Origin: JBLHLB01 sp047618505
GTDB lineage: Bacteria > Planctomycetota > UBA1135 > GCA-002686595
NCBI GenBank assembly: GCA_047618505.1
Contig: JBLHLB010000016.1
Coordinates: 1 to 30,646 of the forward strand
DNA length: 30,646 nucleotides
Reading direction: 5' to 3'
In this document: one piece after another, positions 21,436-28,748 of the stretch
How the letters are laid out: every line of letters begins with the position of its first letter
How positions within the stretch are numbered: the first letter of the stretch is position 1
The notes under the pieces: generated by a model
Database searches by the model: none
Told to the model about the DNA's origin: nothing
What the model saw: the letters and a program-made list of their open reading frames with translations, nothing else
Made by a program: the position numbers and the translations under genes

Positions 21436-22409
21436 TAGCTGAGGCGGACCCGGGGGTCGACGAGGGCGTAGAGGATGTCAGTCAAAATGATGGAGAGGAT
21501 GAACATCCCCGCGATCACGGCCACGAAGGCCTGGATGATCGGGAAGTCCTTACTTTGCAGCGCCGTGATCAGCTGCTTCCCCATACCGGGGATATTGAAG
21601 TACATCTCGAGCAGAATCGAGCCCGTGATGAGGAACGGCAGCGTTGACATGATCCGCGTAATGATCGGGATCATGGCGTTCTTGAGCATGTGCACGAACA
21701 TCACCTTGCGCTTGCTCGCGCCCTTTGCGAGGGCCGTCACGATGTAGTCACGTCCGGACTCTTCGACCATCACGGCGCGGTAGAAGCGGGTGTCGTAGCC
21801 CATGGCCACGATCACACCGATCAGCACCGGCAAGAGACAGTAGGTCACCCAGGTGCCAAGCACGTTGGGCGTGCCGAAGGGGTTTTCGTAGCCCTGGATT
21901 GCGAAGGGCTGAATCGCCCAGTCCGCGTAGTTCGGCCAGAAGGCGCCCAAGAATTGGCCGAAGACCACATAGACCAGATAGCTGATGCTCATGCCGATCA
22001 CGGCAAAGAACACCAGCACCTTGTCTGGTAGTCGGCCCCGGTAGTAAGAGGAGATCAGCGCGATCACCACGCCGATCATGGCCGATAGGAACAGAGTCGG
22101 CACTGTCACGACCAAACTCGGGGGGATCGATGTCTTGAGGATGTCCCCGACCGATTTGCCAGGCTGGCTCCAGCTTTGCGCGCTGTAGTCGAAGCGAACT
22201 ACCTTCCCGACAAAGTCCGCGTACTGGACGATGAAGGGCCTATCGAGGTCCATGTTCTTGCGCAGAGCCTCTTCCTGTTCAACGGAAGAGCTCTTGCCCA
22301 GGTAAGCCTTGACCGGATCCTGCACGCGCAGGGCCAACATCATGAAGAGCAAAATGCCCAGGTAGACGGGGATGTTGTAAACAAGCCGCCGGAAGACGTA
22401 AGCCCACAT
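21435..22409 (-). CDS. oppB: Oligopeptide ABC transporter permease OppB
   Basis: Partner permease of OppC, 324 residues of usual length. TM1 lies near 9-28, followed by a periplasmic region and about five further helices. The EAA loop is DYIVTALAKGASKRK with HMLKNAMIP. The C terminus LYALVDPRVRLS is typical of OppB/DppB. No clear Shine-Dalgarno precedes ATG 22409; translation may depend on the oppA transcript, whose stop is 116 bases upstream, across a stem-loop. Stop and next start overlap by one base. Confidence 0.93.
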   Translation of the reverse strand: MWAYVFRRLVYNIPVYLGILLFMMLALRVQDPVKAYLGKSSSVEQEEALRKNMDLDRPFIVQYADFVGKVVRFDYSAQSWSQPGKSVGDILKTSIPPSLVVTVPTLFLSAMIGVVIALISSYYRGRLPDKVLVFFAVIGMSISYLVYVVFGQFLGAFWPNYADWAIQPFAIQGYENPFGTPNVLGTWVTYCLLPVLIGVIVAMGYDTRFYRAVMVEESGRDYIVTALAKGASKRKVMFVHMLKNAMIPIITRIMSTLPFLITGSILLEMYFNIPGMGKQLITALQSKDFPIIQAFVAVIAGMFILSIILTDILYALVDPRVRLS

Positions 22410-22469
22410 GTCAGGTTACCGAGGAGGTTGCGCGATGAAGCTGGGGTACAGGAACGGCAGGAGTCTAGA

Positions 22470-22511
22470 GAGGTCCCGGCGCACCCACAGTCAACTGTGC
22501 CGCCGGGCCTC
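22470..22511 (-). promoter_or_regulatory. Stem-loop between oppA and oppB
   Basis: CCCGGCG (22475-22481) pairs with CGCCGGG (22501-22507), extended outward past a one-base bulge. An inner CACAG-TCAA-CTGTG hairpin is at 22486-22499. No T-run follows on the minus strand. A stem-loop here commonly lets the binding protein be made in excess over the permeases by stabilising the oppA message. Confidence 0.55.
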
Positions 22512-22525
22512 CCCATGGAACCGAG

Positions 22526-24499
22526 CTATTCGGGGCGTTCCGAATCGTTGACGTCGATGTCCCAGTACTTCATGAAGTTGTAGAAGGTCTCCGAAGGCTT
22601 GTAGTTCCGCAGCCACGGATAGATCAGGTAGCGCCGGGTGCGTGCCAGGGAGCCGGCATAGGGCGCGTCCTCGATCAACATGTCGCGCATCGTCTCATAG
22701 ATCTCCGTGCGCTCCGGCCCGGGCGCCATGCCGCGGATTTGCTCGTACATCTTGTCGAACTCGGGACGACTGTAGTTGAAGTGGTTCGAGCCCGGGGAGA
22801 CGTTGGGCGAATAGAACATGGCCAGGTTGTTCTCCGCATCGGGGTAGTCAGAACCCCAGGCGAAGCTGAACATCGTGGCCTTCTTGTTGTTGACCGCAGT
22901 GATCAGCTCGGAGAAATCAACGTAGTGCGGGTTGAGCTTGATGCCGACCTTCTCGAGGTTCCGCATCGTCAACTCCGTCATCTTCTCGGAGGTGGCGCCA
23001 CGCGAGGTGTAGTACTCAATCACCGGCAGGTCCGTCACCTTGCCGTCTTCGCCAATGGTGTAGCCCGCCTCCACAAGCTTGGCCCGGGACTCCGCCAGCC
23101 GCGGTCCGCGATAGCTCACCGGCGCCGTGCCCCCTTCGGGGAAACCATCTAGGCCCGGGGGAATGGGCCCGTCATAGACAATGTTTTCGCCGTTGTAGTG
23201 GGCCTCGTTCATCTCATCGAGGTCCAGGGCGAGGCAGATGGCCTGGCGCAGGGCGCGGTTCTTGGCTTCGTAGCCGCCGACCAACTCGTCTTCCATGTTG
23301 AAGGCGCGGAAGATGAAGTCCAAAAGGGGCAATTCGAAGGAGCTGATCCCGCGCGCCGCCCAGGAGCTCTTGAGCGACTTGTCGCTGAGCTTGTAGGCCT
23401 CCGCAAAGCCAAACTCAGGCACGGTCGAGAAGTCCATGTTGTTCGCCCTGAACTCAAGCCACTGAGCCTGGGACTCCACGAAGAAGGTGATCTCAATGCC
23501 ATCGATCATCGGCAGGCGTTGACCGGTGTAGCGGTCCATGCCAGCGTTGAGATCAAAGTCGTCCCAGGCCTCGGGGAAGGTCTCCTCCATGTAGTTGGGG
23601 TTCTTCACGAGGCGCAGGCTTGTGCCGCGTCGCCAGTCCGCTTCGTCCTCCATCATGAAGGGCCCGCTGCCGACGGGGTGCCCGCTGAAGTTGTCGCCGT
23701 AGCGCTCGACCGCTTCGCGCGGAACGACGGCCAGTTGGAACATGGCGATCTTCCAGGAGAACTGCTGGTTCACCTCCTTCAAGGTGAGCACCAGAGTGTG
23801 ATCATCAACAACCTTGATGCCCTCAACAGGTGCTGAGTAGTCGAACTCTGCGCCGCCATCAACCAGTGCGGCTTGCGCGTCCTTGTAGGCATCAAACCCA
23901 ACGATCAGGTTCTCCAGCAACCACCAGTTCTTGTAGGAGTTGGCGGGGTCCACCATGCGCTTCCAGGAGTACTCCACATCGGAGGCGACGAGCTTGCGAC
24001 CCTTGCCCCCTTCGAAGCAGGCGTCGTCGTGGAAGTAAACGTCTTCGCGCAGGTGGAAGGTCCACGTGAGACCGTCCGCACTGATCGTCGGCATATCCTT
24101 CGCAAGCAACGGCTCAAGCTCAAGCGGCCGCTTCAGGTAGGAATACTGCAACAGTGTTTGGTAGACGAGCGAGCAACAACGGTTGTCGTACATCGTCGAG
24201 CCAAGCATCGGATCGAGCGACTTGGGCCCGTCTGTGGTCATCGGAACGCGCGCGATCTTCAACCCACCCTGCACGGGGATGTTGGCGTCCGCTGTGCTTC
24301 CGGCACTTGTATCCCCCACTCCCTCGTCGCTTGTCGCGTCGGTGGATTCCGTCGCGCCACCCGAATCGGGAGTCTCCGTCGCTCCGCCGGAGTCATCCGC
24401 AGGGACTTCGTCGCCTCCGCAGTTGACGAATAGGAACGTGGAGAGGGCCGCGGCCAGGGCGACCGTGATTGCATTGGAGCGGAACGCTTTGAGCTTCAT
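22526..24499 (-). CDS. oppA: Oligopeptide-binding lipoprotein OppA (solute-binding family 5)
   Basis: Binds peptides in the periplasm and delivers them to OppBC. The 657 residues start with a signal sequence ending LFVNC (C27); Asn before the cysteine is unusual, as Gly, Ala or Ser is the rule, so lipidation is likely but not certain. Residues 28-78 are an acidic, Gly/Thr-rich linker with a small internal repeat (DSGGATET, DSGGATES). The family 5 fold follows, with SLDPMLGSTMYDNRC near the front and LTWTFHLREDVYFHD as the characteristic early strand pair. Length is somewhat above the usual 530-600 residues. First gene of the operon oppA-B-C-D-F. Confidence 0.93.
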   Translation of the reverse strand: MKLKAFRSNAITVALAAALSTFLFVNCGGDEVPADDSGGATETPDSGGATESTDATSDEGVGDTSAGSTADANIPVQGGLKIARVPMTTDGPKSLDPMLGSTMYDNRCCSLVYQTLLQYSYLKRPLELEPLLAKDMPTISADGLTWTFHLREDVYFHDDACFEGGKGRKLVASDVEYSWKRMVDPANSYKNWWLLENLIVGFDAYKDAQAALVDGGAEFDYSAPVEGIKVVDDHTLVLTLKEVNQQFSWKIAMFQLAVVPREAVERYGDNFSGHPVGSGPFMMEDEADWRRGTSLRLVKNPNYMEETFPEAWDDFDLNAGMDRYTGQRLPMIDGIEITFFVESQAQWLEFRANNMDFSTVPEFGFAEAYKLSDKSLKSSWAARGISSFELPLLDFIFRAFNMEDELVGGYEAKNRALRQAICLALDLDEMNEAHYNGENIVYDGPIPPGLDGFPEGGTAPVSYRGPRLAESRAKLVEAGYTIGEDGKVTDLPVIEYYTSRGATSEKMTELTMRNLEKVGIKLNPHYVDFSELITAVNNKKATMFSFAWGSDYPDAENNLAMFYSPNVSPGSNHFNYSRPEFDKMYEQIRGMAPGPERTEIYETMRDMLIEDAPYAGSLARTRRYLIYPWLRNYKPSETFYNFMKYWDIDVNDSERPE

Positions 24500-24535
24500 G
24501 AGTGCTGTCTCAATCCTTCGCGATGGACTGTCCGA

Positions 24536-24549
24536 ACGCCCGCGGGCGT
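24536..24549. promoter_or_regulatory. 14-bp perfect palindrome upstream of oppA
   Basis: ACGCCCGCGGGCGT reads the same on both strands, 37 bases before the oppA ATG. It could be an operator or an mRNA leader structure. No matching promoter boxes were recognised around it. Confidence 0.4.
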
Positions 24550-24770
24550 CGAGCCAGAATTACATGTGACGTCCGGCCGGGGGGGCGCCGTCACTGGTGG
24601 CGCATAGGATCCCTTGGAAGACCCCTGAACGACAGGACAACGCGCTCGAAATGATGCCCCGGGGAAGATCCGTGGGGTATCCGGACTCCGCGGAACCGAA
24701 TATGCCCAGGCAGACCTCCCGAGGGCCCTACTGGGGTCAGGCTCGAAACCGGAATTCAGCCCCCTCTGCC

Positions 24771-24830
24771 GGCCCCTACATCGGCCCCTACATCGGCCCC
24801 GACATCGGCCTCAATAGCGGCCCAGAATCC
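24771..24830. repeat. Degenerate 12-bp tandem array
   Basis: Five units of 12 bp based on GGCCCCTACATC start at 24771, 24783, 24795, 24807 and 24819. The first two are identical and the others increasingly changed. The array begins 5 bases beyond the stop of the upstream ATPase gene. On the plus strand it would read as GPYI repeats, but that frame has no other support. Confidence 0.8.
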
Positions 24831-24835
24831 GGGCT

Positions 24836-25873
24836 TCATGAATGGTGGCAGGCCCAGACATGGCTCCCCGATTCATGGCCCGAATCGGCCCCTGTGGAGT
24901 CCAGGGGCGGTTTTTTAACCCGACAAAGCTCATCCTCCAGCTCGCACCGGGTCCGAAAACGACAGCCGGAGGGCCAGGCCGTGGCCGCTGGGACCAACCC
25001 GGGAATCGTCGGAAGGCGCCGACCACGCTCGACCAGGCCCGGACGCGAGGCCAGAAGGCCGCGTGTGTAGGGGTGGCGGGGATCCCGGAAGAGCTGCCGA
25101 ACCTCTGCCTCCTCAGCTACCTCACCACCGTAGAGAACCAGGACTCGGTCAGCGCTCTGGGCCACAAGCCCAAGATCGTGGGTGATCAAGAGCACGCCTA
25201 GGTCGTGGCGCTCCTTGAGCTCCTCCAGGAGTGCGAGGATCTGCGCTTGAACCGTTACGTCCAGGGCGGTGGTCGGCTCATCGGCGATCAAGAGGGCGGG
25301 TTCGCAACTAATCGCCATGGCGATCAAGACACGTTGGCGCTGCCCACCTGAGAGCTGGTGTGGATAGGAGCGGTAGAGCCGCTCCGGATCGGATAGTCCG
25401 ACCTCCCCAAGGACATCGATCGAGCGCGCACGGGCGGCGGATTGATTCGCACCGAGGTGCAATCGCACGACCTCTGCGATCTGCTCGCCTACACAAAGTA
25501 CTGGGTTCAAGGCCGTCATGGGCTCTTGAAAAACTATAGAGAGCGCGTTACCACGCAGACGACACAGTTTCTCCGGCGTGGCACGCAGGAGGTTGTCTCC
25601 CTGGAACACAACAGAACCGCTAACCTGGGCGTTCGTCGGCAAGAGTCCCATCACGGCCAGTGCGGTCACGCTCTTCCCGCACCCCGATTCCCCCACCACG
25701 GCCAGGGTCTCGCGTCGACGCACCTCGAATCCAACGCCGTCCACCGCACGGGCGATCCCCTCCGGCGTGTTGAACTGCACACACAGGTCGCGCACCGCCA
25801 GGAGAGGTCTTGTCTCCAAAGACCTCTGGTCCAAAGACCTCTGGTCCAAAGATTCGTCTGCTAAATTATCCAT
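24836..25873 (-). CDS. Peptide ABC transporter ATP-binding protein, OppD/DppD type
   Basis: ATPase of the second peptide importer, 345 residues. Walker A GESGCGKS (61-68), Q-loop VFQEPMTALNP, signature LSGGQRQR, Walker B LIADEPTTALD, switch His LITHDLG. The C-terminal peptide-transporter region (HPYTRGLLASRP) has cysteines in PSGCRFRTRC, ELCR and a final WACHHS, so the [4Fe-4S] set is probably kept. The N terminus contains a triplicated 5-residue stretch (SLDQRSLDQRSLETR). ATG 25873 follows the permease stop by three bases, with GAGG just before it. No OppF-type partner is in this operon, so it may form a homodimer or pair with OppF at 18064. Confidence 0.92.
   Translation of the reverse strand: MDNLADESLDQRSLDQRSLETRPLLAVRDLCVQFNTPEGIARAVDGVGFEVRRRETLAVVGESGCGKSVTALAVMGLLPTNAQVSGSVVFQGDNLLRATPEKLCRLRGNALSIVFQEPMTALNPVLCVGEQIAEVVRLHLGANQSAARARSIDVLGEVGLSDPERLYRSYPHQLSGGQRQRVLIAMAISCEPALLIADEPTTALDVTVQAQILALLEELKERHDLGVLLITHDLGLVAQSADRVLVLYGGEVAEEAEVRQLFRDPRHPYTRGLLASRPGLVERGRRLPTIPGLVPAATAWPSGCRFRTRCELEDELCRVKKPPLDSTGADSGHESGSHVWACHHS
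25815..25859. repeat. 15-bp repeat inside the ATPase gene
   Basis: TCCAAAGACCTCTGG occurs at 25815-25829 and 25830-25844, with a partly matching third unit to 25859. The unit is a multiple of three, so it lengthens the N terminus by five residues per copy without shifting the frame. Confidence 0.85.
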
Positions 25874-25876
25874 ACC

Positions 25877-27676
25877 TCAGTGCCCCCGCCGCGCCAGGGA
25901 GGTGCGCGGGTCCAGCGCATCGCGCACGCCTTCCCCCACAAGGTTGTAGGAAAGCACCGTCGCAAAGATTGCGAGACCGGGAAAGACCTGGATCCACCAA
26001 TGCTCCGCTGCGCGGCTTTCGGAAAGCAGAGATCCCCAAGAGGGAATCGGTTCCTGCACGCCAAAGCCAAGGAAGGAGATCGCCGACTCCGTCAGGATGC
26101 CGGAAGCAGCTGCGAAGGCGATCGCCACCAGCACCGGCCCCATGGCGTTCGGCAATACATGCCCCAGCGCAACACGTAGGGGAGAAAAGCCCGTCGCCCG
26201 GGCCGCGAGCACAAACTCCTGTTCTCGCAGGCGCAGGAACTCGGCTCGAACCAGACGCGCGATTCCTGTCCAGCGCACGACCCCGATGAAGATCACGATC
26301 GCGAAAATCGGATGCAGCGTCTTCGCCGGCACAATCGCGCTAGCCGCCAGAATTAGAAAGAACGCCGGAACGCTTTGGACAACTTCAATGAAGCGTGAGA
26401 GCAACATGTCCGTGCGTCCCCCGGCGAAACCCGCCAGTGTTCCGATCAGGACACCGAGGAAGGCCAGAATCAAGGTGGAAAGCACACCCACGGCAAGACT
26501 GATGCGCGCCCCAAAGAGCATGCGCACGAAGAGATCTCGCCCGGTCTCGTCGGTGCCAAAGATATGCCGCGTGCCCGCGTTGCGGCCGGGCTCCCCGAAG
26601 CGCACCTGCACCGGCGTCGCCGCGGGCATCTCCCCGGTGACCAGATCCGGCTCCGGCACCCGAGCTCCGTGCACGTAGTAGCCGCGATCGTCAATCTCAC
26701 TGGCCTGTAGCCAGGTCGGCGGACGGTAGGGCTCCTCTACATGGGTCTCGGCGAAACCGATCGCCAATGGTGGAAAGACGACGCGGGTCGCGATGATCTT
26801 GCCATCGGTCAAGCCGGGCTTGTGTCCAGAGACATCGAAGGTGGAGCCGCCACCCACGAGGCTGAGCCAAAGCAGTGCCGCAACAAGGGCGAGCAGGGCG
26901 ACGGCGCCGCATTTGATGCGACGCGCACGCCTACGCAACTTCTCGGACCCGCCCAGAATCACCGCGTTCACGAAACGGTTCCAGAGAGGCCAGCACGCCA
27001 CTAGGAGCCACAACACCATGAAGAAGACCTCCAGGGCGTTGAGGGACTTGAAGAGAGGGTAGGAGCGGTTGCCCACGAGCTCGACACCTACATCGGGGTC
27101 GCGACCCTGGCCTAGGATTTCGAAGCTCCGTCGCAGTTCGAGGGCTTCCTCCCGCAGGCGCTCCGCTTTGGCGCCAGATGCCTCCGGGTTACGCTCGCGA
27201 AGCACTTCTTCAACCAGCGCCGTCGATCGCTCCTCAAACCTCAGGAGGAGCGGCTGATCCTCAACGCGCAGGTAGGTGCGCATGGTTTCCAGGCGCAGGC
27301 CCAGGGCCCCCAGCTCAAGCTTCACGGCCTCGGCAAAGGGCGGTGCCTCCGGAAGATCCGCACGGGATTCGGCATAGCCCTCTGACCCTTCCCGCGCGAG
27401 GTCGCGCAGGCTGGATGTGACCCCCACCAAACCGCGCCGCGCGCTGTCGTAGGCTTTCTGGTCTACCGCCTCGAGCAGGTAGGGACGATCACTTGCGAGC
27501 AGCGGGGCAAAGATCGCGAGGCCGTGCACAAGCATCAAGAAGATCAAAGCCAAGCGCACCAGCCAGCGCCCCGAGAGCTCCCCGAAGACGTCATCCCACA
27601 GATCGCGGCCGGCGCTTGCCCCATGGACAGAAGCCCCGCCTCGAATGGATGCATTGCTATAGGGCGACTCAGGCAT
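25877..27676 (-). CDS. Peptide ABC transporter permease, OppC type, with very large insertion
   Basis: Inner-membrane channel subunit of 599 residues, about twice the normal OppC. TM1 is at about 41-60. Residues 61-370 are inserted: a charged helical part (ELGALGLRLETMRTYL), two extra hydrophobic segments at about 213-236 and 256-275, and a soluble part up to HIFGTDETGRD at 371-381. The standard OppC core then runs to the end, with the EAA loop EFVLAARATGFSPLR and GHVLPNAMGP. With two extra membrane helices the topology of the core is preserved. Start ATG 27676 overlaps the oppB-type stop by 8 bases; a longer frame to 27703 adds nine residues inside that gene. The C-terminal half is unmistakable; the insertion is unlike anything I recognise and is related in place, though not obviously in sequence, to the insertion in OppC at 20092. 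Confidence 0.92.
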   Translation of the reverse strand: MPESPYSNASIRGGASVHGASAGRDLWDDVFGELSGRWLVRLALIFLMLVHGLAIFAPLLASDRPYLLEAVDQKAYDSARRGLVGVTSSLRDLAREGSEGYAESRADLPEAPPFAEAVKLELGALGLRLETMRTYLRVEDQPLLLRFEERSTALVEEVLRERNPEASGAKAERLREEALELRRSFEILGQGRDPDVGVELVGNRSYPLFKSLNALEVFFMVLWLLVACWPLWNRFVNAVILGGSEKLRRRARRIKCGAVALLALVAALLWLSLVGGGSTFDVSGHKPGLTDGKIIATRVVFPPLAIGFAETHVEEPYRPPTWLQASEIDDRGYYVHGARVPEPDLVTGEMPAATPVQVRFGEPGRNAGTRHIFGTDETGRDLFVRMLFGARISLAVGVLSTLILAFLGVLIGTLAGFAGGRTDMLLSRFIEVVQSVPAFFLILAASAIVPAKTLHPIFAIVIFIGVVRWTGIARLVRAEFLRLREQEFVLAARATGFSPLRVALGHVLPNAMGPVLVAIAFAAASGILTESAISFLGFGVQEPIPSWGSLLSESRAAEHWWIQVFPGLAIFATVLSYNLVGEGVRDALDPRTSLARRGH

Positions 27677-28727
27677 AGCGAATGCGCGGGTCCACCAGGG
27701 CATAGGCCAGATCGGAAAGAAGGATTCCGAACACCGTCATAAGGGCCGAGAAAAGCGTCGTGGCCATGATCACGTCGTACTCCCGCAGGGTCAGCGCCTC
27801 ATAGGCCAGCTTGCCCATCCCAGGAATGTCGAAGACCACCTCCACAATGATCGAACCACCGATCAGCACAGGCAGGATCGACGCCAGCAAGGTCAGAATC
27901 GGAAGGAGCGAATTGCGCAGGGCATGCCTGAGGACGACCGCGCGTTCGCTCAACCCCTTGGCCCTCGCCGTGCGAATGTAGTCCTGTTCAATCGACTCCA
28001 ACATCCCCACGCGCATCTGACGGGAGAGGTAGGCGAAGCTCGCGTAGCTATAGCAAATCACCGGCAGAATCAGGTGCTTCAGGAGGTCCCATATATAGGC
28101 GCCACGACTCAGCTCCGCCGCATCCCGTCCGTGCAATCCAATCACCGGCAAGAAGTCGAACCCCACCTTCCCGCAGAGCAGCTGAAGCATCAAGCCCGCC
28201 CAGAAAGTCGGAATTGCGTAGAGCACAAACAGCAACACCGTCGCCCCCGCATCCAGTGTCGTTCCACGCCGCAGGGCCGAGAAGATTCCGAGGGGAACAG
28301 CGATCAGGTAGGAGAGAAGAATCGACAATCCCGCCAGGGGAACCGTGACCTTGAGGCGTTCCCAAAGCTCAGGCGCCACGCGATCTGGTCGACTGAAGTA
28401 TGTCCCCAAATCGCCAGACAAGAGTCCATTCCAGGGATCCTCGCCGTTTCCTCCGAAGAAGGCATGCCCCTCATCCCCCAGGTGAAAGGGCCCGACATAG
28501 TGCAGGTACTGTTTCCAGAGCGGTTGATCCAAGAGGTAGCGCGCGCGGAACTTCTCGAGGGCCGCCAGCTGGTTGTCTCCGGCCGTGGCCTGACCCGATT
28601 GCATACCGCTATCGAGGAATGAGCTGGGGTCCCCCGGCGCCAGGTGAATCAACCCAAAGGTCAGAAGACTGACTCCGATCAGGGTCGGAATCATCCACAG
28701 GAGCCGTCGCAGAATGTAGGTCAGCAC
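27669..28727 (-). CDS. Peptide ABC transporter permease, OppB type
   Basis: Permease partner, 352 residues. TM1 near 9-30 contains the family stretch LTFGLIHLAPGDP. A periplasmic loop of about 100 residues is followed by five helices. The EAA loop is DYIRTARAKGLSERA with HALRNSLLP. It ends LAYALVDPRIRYA. The start is GTG 28727, 21 bases after the binding-protein stop, with only weak complementarity (CAGGCG) upstream. Its stop lies inside the start of the next permease gene, so the two are coupled. Confidence 0.92.
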   Translation of the reverse strand: MLTYILRRLLWMIPTLIGVSLLTFGLIHLAPGDPSSFLDSGMQSGQATAGDNQLAALEKFRARYLLDQPLWKQYLHYVGPFHLGDEGHAFFGGNGEDPWNGLLSGDLGTYFSRPDRVAPELWERLKVTVPLAGLSILLSYLIAVPLGIFSALRRGTTLDAGATVLLFVLYAIPTFWAGLMLQLLCGKVGFDFLPVIGLHGRDAAELSRGAYIWDLLKHLILPVICYSYASFAYLSRQMRVGMLESIEQDYIRTARAKGLSERAVVLRHALRNSLLPILTLLASILPVLIGGSIIVEVVFDIPGMGKLAYEALTLREYDVIMATTLFSALMTVFGILLSDLAYALVDPRIRYA

Positions 28728-28748
28728 GGGATTCGCCTGGCGCGAGCC

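Larger units (their letters stand above)
24500..24835. other. Gap between the two transporter operons
   Basis: These 336 bases hold no supported gene. They contain the oppA palindrome at 24536-24549, a small stem (24585-24589 with 24599-24603) and the 12-bp array at 24771-24830. The oppA promoter should lie here, but no clear -35/-10 pair is visible on the minus strand. No terminator with a T-run follows the upstream ATPase gene. Confidence 0.5.

Noticed and set aside
24597..25070. Plus-strand frame with GPYI repeats
   Set aside because: It covers the 12-bp array and then runs antisense to a clear ATPase gene; no ribosome site or family support.
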